A stretch of DNA of 64,000 bases from Sisyra terminalis (Eukaryota > Arthropoda > Insecta > Neuroptera > Sisyridae): positions 3,224,001-3,288,000 of the forward strand of contig OY292279.1 in NCBI GenBank assembly GCA_958496175.1. Direction: 5' to 3'. The notes under the pieces were generated by a model. It was not told the origin of the DNA and searched no databases. It was given only the letters and a program-made list of their open reading frames with translations. A program made the position numbers and the translations under genes. Position 1 is the stretch's first letter; each line of letters begins with the position of its first letter. Of this stretch, positions 26,160-39,091 are shown in pieces.

Positions 26160-26243
26160 AAAACCTAATATTTTCTCTACAAATTTTCAATTATTTTTTA
26201 GAAAAAAGCTTTAGGATTTGATTTATTAAAGTATAATAGTTGG

Positions 26244-26249
26244 AATAAA
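26244..26249 (+). terminator. Poly(A) signal AATAAA
   Basis: The first canonical AATAAA downstream of the stop at 26159, implying a 3' UTR of roughly 100 bases for the Cys-heptad gene. Confidence 0.6.
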
Positions 26250-26705
26250 AATTTAATTTTCACAGAAATACAGTAAGAAATGTTTTCAAAACCTCTTTAA
26301 TGCCTTCTGTATTGGAAAAGAATGTCGTTTTTTCAATTTACAATTAACACACAAAATTTTATTAAAACTTTTAATTTTAAATCAATCATATAATCAGCTT
26401 TGATAGTATCAATGTTTTGACTTCTAATGGGCAAATTTTTAATGTCATATTAGTAAAAATCAATTGATTATCACGGAAAATATAAGAAAAATATATTTTT
26501 ATCATCACTTAAGCTTAAATTTTTTTAACACTTATAAAATATGGAAACGATTGAAAGACGATGAAATAACTTTGGATGTCGTTTAGGATGATATTTGGAT
26601 CTATTTTGTGTGCTTTGTATATTTCATATTCTTCCAGGGTGTTCATATGTGATCCTTTCTTGCAAATATGTAATGGCTAAAAATTTATTTCGACGGTGTT
26701 TTATA
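26250..26705. other. AT-rich spacer, nothing recognised
   Basis: Sequence between the gene's poly(A) signal and the large foldback element. No gene or repeat match is seen. Confidence 0.5.
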
Positions 26706-29478
26706 AAAGGGTCTAGCTGGATCCACATGGCTAGTTGGCCCCCAAATAGGAACCTATGTCGAAACTTATGTTAAAATATCGGCTTGATATAAAAACACAG
26801 TTTCCATACTTTTCGCGACCAAATTCCTCTTTGACCTGGAGATATGGGCAAAAATGTCCCCCCGCATGGCTATTTTTCAAAGTTATATATCTCAAAAACT
26901 AATTAAGCTAGAGAAGTGAAACCAACGCGAGACTTTAGATTATTTTACAGAGCATATCATATATTTTTTTTTAATTTTTAGAAAAAAAATTATACAAAAA
27001 AAATCCAAAAAACAAATGAAATCCTTTTTTTTTATGTGTTCTCTGAAAATGACAATCACGAAAAAAATATATTTTATGCTTCTACATGAGCACTATTACT
27101 CATAAAATTGCGAGAAAAAATAGTTGGTGCAACACCCTGAAAAAAAAATAAAATGTGATTTACGCCTAACAGTACATCTTGGGTTTATTTTTTTTTTTCG
27201 AAGTGTTGCGCCAACTTTTTTTTCACAAAACTTCAATTAAAATATGCCACATATAGGAGCAAAACATATGTTATTTTTATTATTGTAAGTTTAAGGAAAC
27301 ATAAAAAAAAAATTAATAAGTTTTTTTGATTTTCTATATTTACTAGGGTGTTTTTTTTTCTGGGACTATTATTATTTTTTTTGCTCCCATACCGAAATTT
27401 TGTTGGAAATACTTCAAAAAAATTCCCTGAAAGTTTGAGCTCTTAATATTAATATTAAGTACTCGCTCACAGCGTGTGAATATTTTCCATTTAAAATAAA
27501 CGTAAACTTTGATTTTTTTTTTTTTAAATTTTTATAGCTAAGCGGCATTTTATGGTATCGCCTCGCTCAAAATTGGGATTTTTTTACAATTGTATGCTCT
27601 ACAAAAGTGTCTATTGCGGCAAAATCGTAATTTACACGGGCGAGATAGTACGAGTCACTAAGCCCAAATTTTTCATAGATTTCTCGTTTTTCTCTCAGTT
27701 ACTTATGAATTACAAGACCTACAGAAAAAATATAAATGTCAAATTTATAGGAAATTTTATTTCCTACAAAAAAATTTCAGACAACCAAATTGCTAAGATC
27801 GATATTTCTCGAGATATTGAGCCTTGAATTTCTCCTACGATACAATTTTAGGGGTTATTGAGTAAAATTTAAGAAAATATTGATTTTTTATTCCTTATTA
27901 AAAATTATTAAAAATAGGCACTTTTGTAGAGCATACAATTGTTAAAAAAATCCCAACTTTGAGCGAGGCGATACCATAAAATGCCGCTGAGCTATAAAAA
28001 TTTAAGAAAAAAAAATCAAAATTTAACGTGTATTTTAAATGGAAAATATTCACACGCTGTGAGCGAGTACTTAATATTAATATTAAGAGCTCACACTTTC
28101 AGGAATTTTTTTTTGAAATATTTCCCACAAAATTTCGGCATGGGAGCAAAAAAAAAATGATAGTCGAAAAAAAAAACACCCTAATATTTCCTCTTAAGAT
28201 GATTACTTTTAAGATGAAAATAATTGATCCCAAAAGAAAAAAAAATTTGGCACTGCTATAATTTATTACAACTGGAATATTAAGAAACTAAAATAATTTA
28301 GATAGTATCTCGTGGTACGCAGAATTTTGGATTATTATTTTTCATATGAAAAATAACTAATAAAAGCTGTTGCATGAGAACAATACCCCACTGTAAAGTT
28401 TCTATTGGAGAATGACAAAAATAACGGAAAATACTGTTGCAATCTTTACCATTCGAAATATAATCATTGTATATACGACCGTCTTTGCTATTTATACATA
28501 TGTCTTGATTTTACTTCTACCCTAATGATATTAGGTGCTTATTTTACACATTGTCTCAAAATATTATTTAATAGTTCATTTATTCGCCCACTTTAGGTAG
28601 AACCTGTAAAAATTTTGGTATGAGCCAGTGAATAATATCCTAAGCTAAACGAAGAAAATCAAGTAATTCAGATGCCGTCAATATGTACCCAGAATTAATT
28701 GGAGACGCATAGTATTCCAGTTGTAATAAATTATAGCAATGACGATAATTTTTTTAATTGTTATTTTAATAAAAATTGAACACTAGATGTTTTTTTTTCT
28801 ATTGGAATCAATTATTTTGATCTTAAAAGTAATCATCTTGAGAGTAAATATAGAAAAACGAAAAAACTATTAAAAATTTTTTCTTTTTATGTTTCCTTAG
28901 ACTTACAATTATGAAAATAATATAAGTTTTGCTCCTATAAGTGGCCTATTTTTTATTGAAGTTGTGTGAAAAAAAAAATGGTGAAACACTTCGAAAAAAA
29001 ATAAAACCGAGGTGTACTATTAGGCGTGAATCACATTTTATTTCAAGGTGTTGCACCAACTATTTTTTCACGCAATTTTTATGAGTAGTTGTGCTCATGT
29101 AGAAGCATAAAAAATATTTTTTTTTGTGATTGTCATTGTCAGAGAACACATAAAAAAAATTATTTCACTTGTTTTTTGGATTTATTTTGTATATTTTTTT
29201 TTCTAAAAATTTCAAAAAAATATATGATATACTCTGTAAAATAATCTAAAGCCTTGCGTTAGTTTCACTTCTCTAGCTTAATTAGTTTTTGAGATATATA
29301 ACTTTGAAAAATAGCCATGCGGTGGAACATTTTTGCCCATATCTCCAGGTCAAAGAGGAATTTGGTCGCGAAAAATATACAAAATGTGTTTGTATATCAA
29401 GCCAATATTTTAACATAAGTTTCGACATAGGTTCCTATTTGGGGGCCAACTCGCCATGTGGATCCTGCTAGACCCTTT
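26706..29478. mobile_element. Large foldback element, family C (2.8 kb with insert)
   Basis: Left end AAAGGGTCTAGCTGGATCCA and right end, whose complement reads AAAGGGTCTAGCAGGATCCA, are mirror images. Pairing continues for hundreds of bases: for example CAAATTCCTCTTTGACCTGG near 26820 is the exact complement of the right-arm block starting CCAGGTCAAAG near 29345. TGCTATAATTTATTACAACT (28255) pairs with its complement near 28720, around a centre near 28490. No coding sequence. Another foldback element is nested in the left arm (27344-28183). Confidence 0.85.
27344..28183. mobile_element. Foldback element nested in family C (840 bp)
   Basis: It begins TAGGGTGTTTTTTTTTC and ends GAAAAAAAAAACACCCTA, with TA borders. 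Inner arms pair through GAGCTCTTAATATTAATATT (27440), GTACTCGCTCACAGCGTGTG (27467) and CGCCTCGCTCAAA (27560) with exact or near-exact complements near 28080, 28055 and 27965. It carries the TGCTCTACAAAAG module (27593, complement near 27919). It interrupts the arm of the outer element, so it is younger than that. Confidence 0.85.
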
Positions 29479-32400
29479 GAAGTTGTTTTAGAAGAGATTA
29501 TACTGGAACTCACTTTGGAGGAGTAAAATTCTGAAATGTAAATTGGTGGAAAGTGATTTTTCAACCCTCGATTCGTAGACGATAGAACCATAAATGGGAG
29601 CAGTGAAAGAAAGTTATTGGACTTCATTCGAAGACTTCAAGTCGTAAGTCAAAATCTCGCTTTAAAACCAATAAGGCCAATCGCGATAATGATCAAAATT
29701 AGAATAAGAAAATAATTTGCCAAAATATGATAAGAAAAAAATTTCTAATGGTTCTCAATTTACGGATCTTTATTAAGACCAAAGGTCTTAATTGCGCGAA
29801 GAAAAATAACCCTTACAAAATCAACGATCTTCATCCTTAAAAGTAAATTTTAAATTGAAAAATATTAATCTCGGATTATAATTAAGAATTAAATAGAAAA
29901 ATTTTATTAAATAACAATAATTTTCTTTGCGATATATGAATTATAAATCAAAAGAAATACCGTTCCAAATGTTCTGTACTTAAATGTCACTTTAAATGAG
30001 AAATACTAAGCTTACTTTGTATAAGGCACTGTAGTTGCTTGAATGGCGCAGGATACGTGGACCAATCAAAACGCACCGTATAAAATTCAATCTTATATTT
30101 GACCAATCAGTGCAATTGTTACTAAAACTTTATAGATTCTAACCAATGACATGATTTTTTGGTGTATTTTGCTTATCCTTTGTATTGAGTGGCATAAAAT
30201 TTCTTTTGAATTTTAAGAATTGGTTATTTTTGGTCATAAAGGTGTTTTGTAAAATTTAAAGTTGTTGTTAAAGTAGGTTTCTTGAGTTACGTTCCTTATA
30301 TCTTGTTCCGAAAAATCTACCAATTTGGCCTGTGTATAATTGTTCACAGGAACCATATTTAATTTTATATGGTCCAGTTTTGTTTTCCGATGTAAGTTTG
30401 TTGTTTTCCAATGGTTTAAGAAGTTGATGTTTGTTGAAATTGCGATATTGAAGATATTTTTCTTTAAAAAGTTGGCGATTGTAAAATTAAATATATTATC
30501 GAAGTTTGACTTTATATATTTTTTGCTTTCTTTTGCTGGAGTTGGAAAAATGGATTTTTAATAAATTTCGATATTATTTTGTCTATGATTGAGCTGTTGT
30601 ATTCGTTAGTAGTGGCTATATGTTTAATTATCTTAAATTTTTGTTCACGAGCTTGGTGCTAAAAGGGAAGTTGAATTAATTGATTTACTTATTAATATAT
30701 ATATATATATACTACCAATATAAATATTTGTAAGGCTTAAAAATTTTAATCGATTTTAATCTATTTTTCGGTGGGATGCAATTGTTGAGTTTTGGGAGGA
30801 CTAATTTATTCCAAAGTTGACCAATTTACTTAACGGTTAGTGCCGATATTTTTTCCAGTTTTCATTGACAAGTACTGCAGAAAGTTTAGCTTTTTACTTT
30901 CGAACCTTAATTGCAAACCATGGTCATTTATTTCCCGATTTTAAATCCTAAAAGAAACTGAAGAAATCATTGACTTGATTACTTCAACACGGCGTTGTTA
31001 TTCCACCAAATCCGATTAATCCTCTTTACGTTTTGAACTCTAAAATATCCCAGAAATACAATAAAAACATGCATGATGTGTAAAACGACAACCAGCTGAT
31101 GTGTCGAAAATATTAAGCGACTTTTTCCATATCGAATTTTAAGAGGGTTTTTTTTTTATTTCATACTTTTATGACACATTTTTTTATGAAGTTCGTGATC
31201 GTCTTTATTTTCCACCAAAAAAAAAAATATGGTTCGCCATAAACAAGCTTTTATAACCATGTGAAGCAAATATTTTATCTCAAATATTTAAGCCTTGCAA
31301 ACGTGATCGAAATGTTTCTTTTGGGACAAAAGTTTTTATTTTAAACTTTTGCAAATCGTATAAAATTCTTTATACGTTATTTAACCGAAGGCAGAAAGTG
31401 TTATTGTTACATAATATCTAACAGAATTAACAGGAAGTCATTATTTTCGCTTCAAGTAAATTGAAAATTACACAATCACCTCAATTTCATCCCTTATTCC
31501 ATCATCTATCTGACAACACGCTAAAATCACATCACTCTACTCACCCAACAAGAAACAACCCTCACCCTATTTCCCTATTATCGAAAAGTGGCCAAACAAC
31601 TTCGCTCAAATAGCCTTTAGATTCAATTAACCTAAACATCCTTGTAAAACAAAATTACCAAAGTATTTTGATGATGTTTCGAGGCACTCAACTATGGTCT
31701 TCCATTTTTCCATAGCACGAAAATTACTCGATACTAAATTGATACAACGATGGAAATTTAAAAGAGAAAAAAAAACATCCCATTTGAGTTTACCAAATTG
31801 ATGTAAGGGTTCGTCCCTAGTGTTTAGTTACTGGTCAATTATAGCCTTAAACTTGGCTTAATTATTGAAGGACAAGACACGGTAGATAGTTGATGTAACA
31901 AGTTGTCTAAGAAACTTACGACATCGCTTTATAAATGGGTAAATAATAATAGCATGGCTTCATTGTCCTCCCGTTTATTTATTCCGTCGTCCTTTATGGC
32001 TGTTTCGCCATCCAATTTGTTGAAATTAAATCGAATTCCCATCTCTCCGTAAACACTGTGTGTCGATTTCTGCCAATCCTTTGCAGCTATTAATTAAATT
32101 TCAAACATTTGTCTTACGTGTGCTTTTCAAATTGTAAAGCTCACCTCAAAAAAAATATAAATTTTTTCAAGAGATTTTTAATCGAATTTACTTTTAAAGT
32201 TTTCACAGATGTCACTTATTGATTTAAAAGAAAATTACATGGGAGATAAAATGAGAAATTTAATGAAAGAATGAGACGCAAAATGGACTTAAATTGTAAG
32301 TAATGTGTGTGCTATTGGGGCACGTAACACACGTGGGGATGTTACTGCATATGTGTTGGTGTGTGGTGAAAAGCTACCGGAATTAAAATCGTGAACGACC

Positions 32401-32910
32401 CACCAGGGAATCCGGGTGTTGGTGTTAAGAGTAAAATTAAGGGTTCGGGGAAGTGGGAAGGGGGGGGGTGGATGTTAGTTGTGGTCAAAACCCAACAAGT
32501 TCTTCACAAAACCAATAATGAAACCATTTTTTATTTGCTTAACGCACTAATGCTTTCCCGTCGTTTTAATTTCAACAAATAAATAACAAAAAGCTTTGCA
32601 ATTACTTTCGAATTTTTTTTTTCCCGGAAGTTTAAATTAACAATTAAAGAGTTTAATTTGAGTTCTTTAAACTTTCCTTTTGTCCATCTTTTGCTACAGT
32701 ATAAGCTTATTAAATGAGAGCTTAAAACAAAAAATCTTTTAATTATAATCAATAGGAAAAGTGATTTTTGGCTTTATAAAAGTTTCTTTTCGTGTCTTAA
32801 ATACTTTTCCAGCATCTTCCTCTTCCTATCATAATATTGAGCTGAATCCTAGGCCATAAGGGTATACTGGGAAATGCCAAGGCTAATGTTCTTATCTATC
32901 GAAAAGTGGG
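29479..32910. other. Non-coding stretch, no gene seen
   Basis: AT-rich with a (TA)n run near 30694. Apart from a promoter-like cluster at 30061-30150 I see no gene signals. The frames present are short and low in complexity. Confidence 0.5.
30061..30150 (+). promoter_or_regulatory. Promoter-like cluster: CCAAT boxes, TATAAAA, TCAGTG
   Basis: ACCAATCA at 30061, TATAAAA at 30079-30085, and TCAGTG at 30107 with its A exactly 30 bases after the first TATA T, matching core-promoter spacing in arthropods. Further ACCAAT motifs stand at 30102 and 30141. Downstream, the first ATG (30146) is followed at once by a stop, and the next opens a 21-codon hydrophobic frame. No gene follows that I can support. 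Confidence 0.25.
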
Positions 32911-32990
32911 GACTCTATTTAATGTTCCAGAAACAGAGTTTGATATCATAAAATTAACCGTAAAAAACATCGAAAATTGGCTTTATACTA
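32911..32990 (+). repeat. Left copy of ~80-bp direct repeat flanking a foldback
   Basis: The block around GTTCCAGAAACAGAGTTTGA through TTATACT recurs at 34574-34653 with scattered differences. It ends a few bases before the family A element, and the second copy starts right after it. Confidence 0.7.
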
Positions 32991-32995
32991 AAGAC

Positions 32996-34571
32996 TAGAC
33001 TGAGCCGAAAAATCGATTATTTTTTTTTTTTTTTTTTTGAAATGTACCTATGTCGAAAATATTGTTAAAGGTGACAAAAAAGCATATCGGGAAGATTTGA
33101 GCCCTTAATATTAATATTAAGAGGTCTATCATCGTTAGTTTTGAATTTTTATTTGTGCTTTCATTTTGCCGTCAATGCTGCCAAACTATCAACGTAAAAA
33201 AATTTATTTGCACAAATATCTATAGAAAATTAAATATCCTACAAAAAATGTGTCTTTAAAAATTTTTGCCAAACATGCCGTTTCCGAATAATCAAGCTTC
33301 AGACATTGATATAATTTTTAGAATTTTTCTTCTTTATTTTGGAATTTTGTAACTAACGAACAAATAAGTATATAGAAACGATTAATATAGATTCTTGAAG
33401 GGAATTTAATGTTCTATAGTAAATATATGTTCTATAGTAAAATAATGTTCGTATAAATTATGTTCTATAGTAAAATGGTTTCTTTAAAAATTTTTGCCAG
33501 ACACGCCGTTTCCAAATTATTCAGCTTTAAACTTAAATATAATTTTTAGATTTATCTTCTTTTTTTTGGAATTTTGTAACTAACGAACAAATAAATATAT
33601 AAAAATGAATAAAATAGATTCTTGAGGGAAATTTAATGCTCTACAAAAAAAGTCTCTTAACGTTTTTACATAAAATCACTCTTTCAAAATTGGTTCAACA
33701 ACGAAAAAAACAATACTTGAATTTTTCCTTCAACTTTAATAGTGAATAATTTTTGAACGAGTGGTTTTATGTAAAAAAATTAAGAAACCTTTTTTGTAGA
33801 ACATTGAATTCCCTTCAAGAATCTATATTAATTAAATTAATCATTTCTATATACTTATTTGTTCGTTAGTTACAAAATTCCAAAATAATGAAGATAAAAC
33901 TAAAAATTTAATTTAATTTTTAGATTTCTTTATTTTAGAATTTTTTAACTAACGAACAAATAAATATTTAGATATGAGCAATATAGATTCTTGAGGGAAA
34001 TTTAATGCTCTACAAAAAAGCTTTATTAACATTTTTACATATAATCAATTTTTCAAAAATCATTTAGCAACGAAAAAAACAATAATTTAATTTTTTCTTC
34101 AACTTTAATTGTGAATAACTTTTGAAAAAGTGATTTTATGTAAAAACAATAAGATACCTTTTTTGTAGAACATTAAATTTCCTTTAAGAATCTATATTGT
34201 TCATTTCCATATATTTATTTTTTCGTTAGTTACAAAATTCCAAAATAAAAAAGATAAATCTAAAAATTATATCAATGGCTGAAGCTTGATTATTCGGAAA
34301 CGGCGTGTCTGGCAAAAATTTTCGGAACCCTTTTTTGTAGGGAATTTAATTTCCTATAAATATATGTGCAGATAATTTTTTTTACCTTAATAGTTTGACA
34401 GCATATACGCAAAAATAAAAGCACAAATAAAAAATCGAAATTACAGATGATAGACCTTTTAATATTAATATTAAGGGCTCAAACCTTCCCGATATTTTTT
34501 TTTTGTCACCCTAAACAATATTTTCGATATACTTTTCAAAAAAAAATTAGTTTTTTCTTTTGCTTAGTCTA
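32996..34571. mobile_element. Foldback family A, long form (1576 bp)
   Basis: Begins TAGACTGAGCCGAAAAATCG and ends TTTTGCTTAGTCTA. It contains TTAATATTAATATTAA near 33107 and 34461 and at least three sets of CTCTACAAAAA/TTTTTTGTAGA hairpins, more than the other copies. Internal segments such as AACTAACGAACAAATAA recur, showing growth by internal duplication. Terminal sequences have diverged more than in other copies. No coding sequence. Confidence 0.8.
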
Positions 34572-34573
34572 GG

Positions 34574-34653
34574 TGACACTATTTGTTGTTCCAGAACCAG
34601 AGTTTGATATAATAAAATTAGTCGTGTAAAAAAATCAAAAATTGGCATTATAC
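34574..34653 (+). repeat. Right copy of ~80-bp direct repeat flanking a foldback
   Basis: GACACTATTTGTTGTTCCAG through ATTGGCATTATACT matches 32911-32990. The pair brackets the family A element almost exactly. Confidence 0.7.
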
Positions 34654-34906
34654 TTATCTATATTTCCTGTGGAGTGAGATAAAAAGAATGATATGGAAAC
34701 TTTCTCAAAATCTAACTGCTATATAAAAAAAGTTAAATAGATCTCTCAAGAAGTAGATGGTAGGCCTTATAATCGGTCAGTGTGACCTAAAAAAGCGTCT
34801 TCAAACTATTAGGTAATCGTAAGACCATCCAATATGCAAATTTTGTCAAAATTTTGGAATTTAACACTTTAAAGAGTATGGGGATCTCCGATTCTAGAAC
34901 TCTACC
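34654..34906. other. Short non-coding spacer
   Basis: No gene or repeat recognised; it may contain unrecognisable mariner sequence. Confidence 0.4.
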
Positions 34907-35200
34907 TTATTTGCCAGTTGCTAAGATTTGCTTGGCTTTTTGGCTTATCCTAGAGGAAATAGGGACCCAAGGAAGCACAATAAGCATAAGGGTGCAATTT
35001 TGAGGCTCTCCAAACCTCATCCTATTCTCGGGAACACCGTGTATAAATAAAATAAAATAAACCCCGCTCCTATGGCTTGATAAGGAGGGGAAAAGATGGC
35101 AATTCGTTGGTGCAAAATCCGAAGAATATGATGGATAAAAACCTTCATTGAAAAGACCAAATGTTACTCCTTCACAACAATGCCAGGTTCTATATTGCAC
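34907..35200 (-). pseudogene. Mariner-type transposase C-terminal remnant
   Basis: The - strand frame encodes the tract YPSYSSDFAPTNCHLFPSL (about 35085-35145), which matches the mariner transposase signature around the last catalytic Asp, usually of the form YSPDLAPSDYHLF. The upstream part is decayed and no N-terminal DNA-binding domain, first two catalytic Asp residues or inverted termini are visible. The frame after the signature does not look like transposase. It is a dead fragment. Mariner is a cut-and-paste DNA transposon inserting at TA. Confidence 0.7.
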
Positions 35201-37690
35201 AACAAGAGCAATTTCCTACTTTAACGTCACAAATAACTAAAAATTCAGTTTTTTTTTTCATAACGGTACTAAAGAAGTATAACTTCAAAAACAACCCCTA
35301 TATATGGTTTTCTCATCTAGTTACACAAAATTTGTAATTGAATAACCAGAAATTCGTTTTAAAAAAAATCAATTATATGATAGTTGTAAATTTGGTGCAA
35401 ATGTGAAAGGGGCAAAGAAAATCCCACTAATATTAAGAGCATAATTGGGTAGTCCACCCTTAGAATATCCCATTAACGTGCTATATGCATAGGAAATATT
35501 CACACAGTCGGTGGTCCAGGGATGAAAAATGAACTCGGACAAAAGCCATTTGGAAAAGTCTCGTAATCCATTCGCAGTGCTTCCTTCACTCATTTGATCA
35601 ATGAAGGGAAAGCCAAAGTAAATGTCTTACTTGATTACACCAACCCTCTCCCGACGCTTTCCCCGCTGGTCACTCATTTCCGTCATCCCCCGATCTATCG
35701 TATCGGACCTCCTGGACCGAGTCGTCAAGAGTCTTGTTTAACATCCGCCCATGCAATTTAGCTGGGAGCCCAGGAACAAATTATTGTTTTCCTGTCTTTA
35801 TCATTACGTCTTGCATTTTAAAGTACACGTGATGGACACGTGGACATGGCTGGGATGGAGGAATGGGGAGATGTGCGAATAGAGTGAAAATCAAGTGGGA
35901 CATGTGTCTTTGAAAGGCTACTTTGGGTTCGGATTTAATGTTGTTTGATCTGGAAGACGGATGTTTTAGGGGTGGGTGGATTGATTGGGGATGGTCGCTC
36001 TTGGTCTTTGGTGGTGGTGGCTAACGAGATTTTTGTCGCCGATTTGAAGACGGTAAATTAAACGTGAATGGACATTGAAAATTGTACTTTGATGGACGGA
36101 CAATGGGATTGAGTTTGGCTTTATCTAAGTCTTCCTTTTGCTTCGTTGTGTCCTGTTCTTTCTAAGAGGATTTCAGGGAAGACAATTACTGTTTTATTGA
36201 ATGATTTAATTTGAAAGACTTTTTTAAATTTATTTGCATCTAATTAACTTAATTCGTCAGTGGTTTGTCCGAAAAATTCCTCAGGATTTCAATGAACTAA
36301 AACTATGATTTTCGATCAATTTTCGGGCTCTAGTTTTGATGATCACTGTTGCAAGTTTGTGTTGTATGATTTAAAGGAAATATTCTTCACTTTTTCACCA
36401 AAGTTTTTTTTTATTTCTTAGATATGAAACACGTTTTTCCCATTTTCCTTTATATTGAAATGGAAAAAATGTTAAAATCCAGAGAGGCAAACATCGAAAA
36501 TGATTGCAAACAATCGGAAAACTGTTCACGATAGAAGGAAACACGAAGTGTTTTTTATTAAGATCTCAATGGCTTTATATTATTGACAATGGTCTCAAAT
36601 AAAAAAGCGGAAAAATTCAATATGTGAAACGATGAAGAAAGTGATATAAGCGAAATGTGTTAACACGCAATCGAAATATTTCATTTATTCGCACTTTCCA
36701 CCCCCGAGAAAATATCTCACCATTAGATGCAAAATTATTTCATTTCGTTTTCGCCTAGATAAGGGAAAAAGCTCAATATCGCAACAATACAACCCATCAC
36801 TTAATCGAAACGCGATCTTAACGTTCTTAAAAAACGACAATAAAAAAAAAATCTCACAGACAGACATATGGCACAGGACCATAAAAATCGTCAGCAATTT
36901 ACATATAAATTTTTTGTTAATAAAATTCGCGAAAATCGAAAAAACCTAATCAATTTCATGGTCCGTGAAAAAAAAAAAAACAAATAGTTTTCTCATTTCT
37001 CTGCAGCATCCCCATCTCAATTATACCCGAATAAAATAAATAAAACACGAAACTAACTTTCGAGAAAATTTTTATGAAAATTTTTCGAGCTTTCCAACGA
37101 ATCATTGGACCATATAATTGTTGGGTATGCATCGTTAAAATTCAAATTGAGAAACCGACAAAGACACAAAACACACCATCCAACTATCGCCGGCAAAAGA
37201 TGCCAAATCTACAAATATATATATATATATTATTGTAATCCGTAATTCATGTTTGCAGCAAAATTGCCATAGAGAGATGAAATAAATATAAAATATTATT
37301 TTCAAGTTTAAGTGCATCATTAGAATATGCTTTAAATAGAGCTAAGACGGAAAGTGGAGAGTGGATATAGGATGAGATGTAATAAAAAAATGGTGGATGA
37401 AACGATGAGCTTTAAAGCTTTCTTCGTATCGGATCAGAATTTCTCCGGTTTTTTTTCGTACTTTTTTTTATTCTGTCTGGACAATTTTAATTTTTTCTTG
37501 ATGATTTACTAACGAAATAATGAGATGAAATTGTTGCGAGATTCTTTCAACAGATATCCGCAATAATGATGGCTTTAATAGCCCGAACTAATTGTCGTAA
37601 ATTACTTCTATTTATCAAATTTAAATCGCCAATCAACCGATGAAACATTTTCAATCAAAACAAAAAAAAATATACTACAAAAAATAACTA
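35201..37690. other. Non-coding stretch, no supportable gene
   Basis: A 74-codon - strand frame (35369-35593) begins at ATG and has varied composition but no signal peptide, splice sites or resemblance. The rest is AT-rich with G/T-rich patches and a (TA)n run near 37217. Confidence 0.45.
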
Positions 37691-37699
37691 AAATATAAT

Positions 37700-38392
37700 A
37701 ATATTTTAAACAACATTTCGGCTATTAATGGCAATATATTAGGCAAATTTATTTATGGCAGCAAAAACAGAGAACAAAGAATTTAAACACATACATTTGA
37801 GTGGAATATCAATATAATAATTATTGTCTCAATTTTGAATAGTTTGTTGTCATTGGATTCAACTGTCATTTTGTTTTCATTCAACTGCCAATTTGCCATT
37901 TATCAATTTTGTCAGTGTTGGACCGTAAATATTTTCCAGAAAGTTACTAGTTTTCAAATAATTGATTAAATTAGTGGTTCATGTCCCTTTTTAGTGGCAT
38001 CAATATCTGGCATTGTTGCATTTTCTACTATTTTTTTATAAAGTTCGCGATTTTTTGATTTTATCACTTCCAATATCGTATAATTTGCTCAATTGTTGGT
38101 AAATTTTCATTGTGGTTTGATTGACTCGCGAATTATATTAAAAACAAAGTTGAAAATGAAACATTACCAGATATTGATATGGCTAAAGGAACATTCGCCA
38201 AATTGGATATTTATAACAATTGTTAAGTATTACATTATTTAGTACACAATTGACTTCTAATACAAATTTTTATTTTACATATATGAATTAATTGTTTATC
38301 ACTACAGAAAAAGTCAATTTTTCCAAAATATTTATTTAAAACATTAACTATATACCAGCGGAATGTATTCATAGACTTTTACACATAGACAT
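37700..38392. repeat. Dispersed repeat, copy 2
   Basis: Matches 22200-23160 in order (AATTTAAACACAT near 37778, GATTAAATTAGTGGTTCA near 37964, GTACACAATTGACTTCTAAT near 38242). The tandem duplication seen in copy 1 is absent. It runs directly into the family A foldback at 38393. Confidence 0.75.
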
Positions 38393-39090
38393 TAGACTGG
38401 GCCAAAAAAACGACTTTTTTTTTTAAAAGTATATGGAAAATATTGTTCAAGGTAACAAAAAAAAATTATCGGGAAGGTTTGAGCCCTTAATATTAATATT
38501 AAGAGATCTATCATCTTTAATTTCGATTTTTTATTTGTGCTTTCATTTTTGCGTCAATGCTGTCAAACTATCAAAGTTAAAAAAATTTATCTGCACTTAT
38601 ATTTATAGAAAATTAAATTCCCTACAAAAAAGGTTTCTTTGAAAATTTTTGCCAGATACGCCGTTTCCGAATAATTAAGCCTTAAACTTAGATATAGTTT
38701 TTAGATTTATCTTCTTTATTTTGGAATATTGTAACTAACGAACAAATAAATATATAGAAATGAACAATAAAGGTTCTTGAATTGAAGGGAATTTAAGGCT
38801 CTACAAAAAAGGGTTTTTTTTACATTTTTACATAAAATCACTCTTTCAAAATTGGTTCAACAATGGAAAAAAGCAATAATTTAATTTTTCCTTCATCTTT
38901 AATTGTGAATAACTTTTCAAAAAGTGATTTTATGTAAAAACGTTAAGAAACCTTTTTTATAGAACATTAAATTTCCTTTAAGAATCTATATTGCTAATTT
39001 CTATATATTTATTTGTTTATTAGTTACAAAATTCCAAAATAAAGAAGATAAATCTAAACATTATATCAATGGCTGAAGCTTGATTATTCG
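38275..39090 (+). repeat. Left copy of ~815-bp duplication flanking the retrotransposon
   Basis: From TTACATATATGAATTAATTG to GCTTGATTATTCG this is repeated at 40988-41801 with roughly 15 differences by eye. The left copy stops exactly where the retrotransposon begins, and the right copy starts exactly after its poly(A). Confidence 0.9.
38393..39090. mobile_element. Foldback family A, left part, interrupted by retrotransposon
   Basis: Begins TAGACTGGGCCAAAAAAACG, includes TTAATATTAATATTAA at 38489 and CTCTACAAAAAAGG near 38802, and breaks off at 39090 inside the conserved block GCTTGATTATTCGGAAACGG. The rest of the element follows after 41801, next to a second copy of this part. Confidence 0.85.
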
Positions 39091-39091
39091 A

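Noticed and set aside
29289..29627. Frames over the right arm of the family C foldback
   Set aside because: They lie in mirror-image arms of a mobile element, and the same bases in the left arm are not open in a corresponding way.
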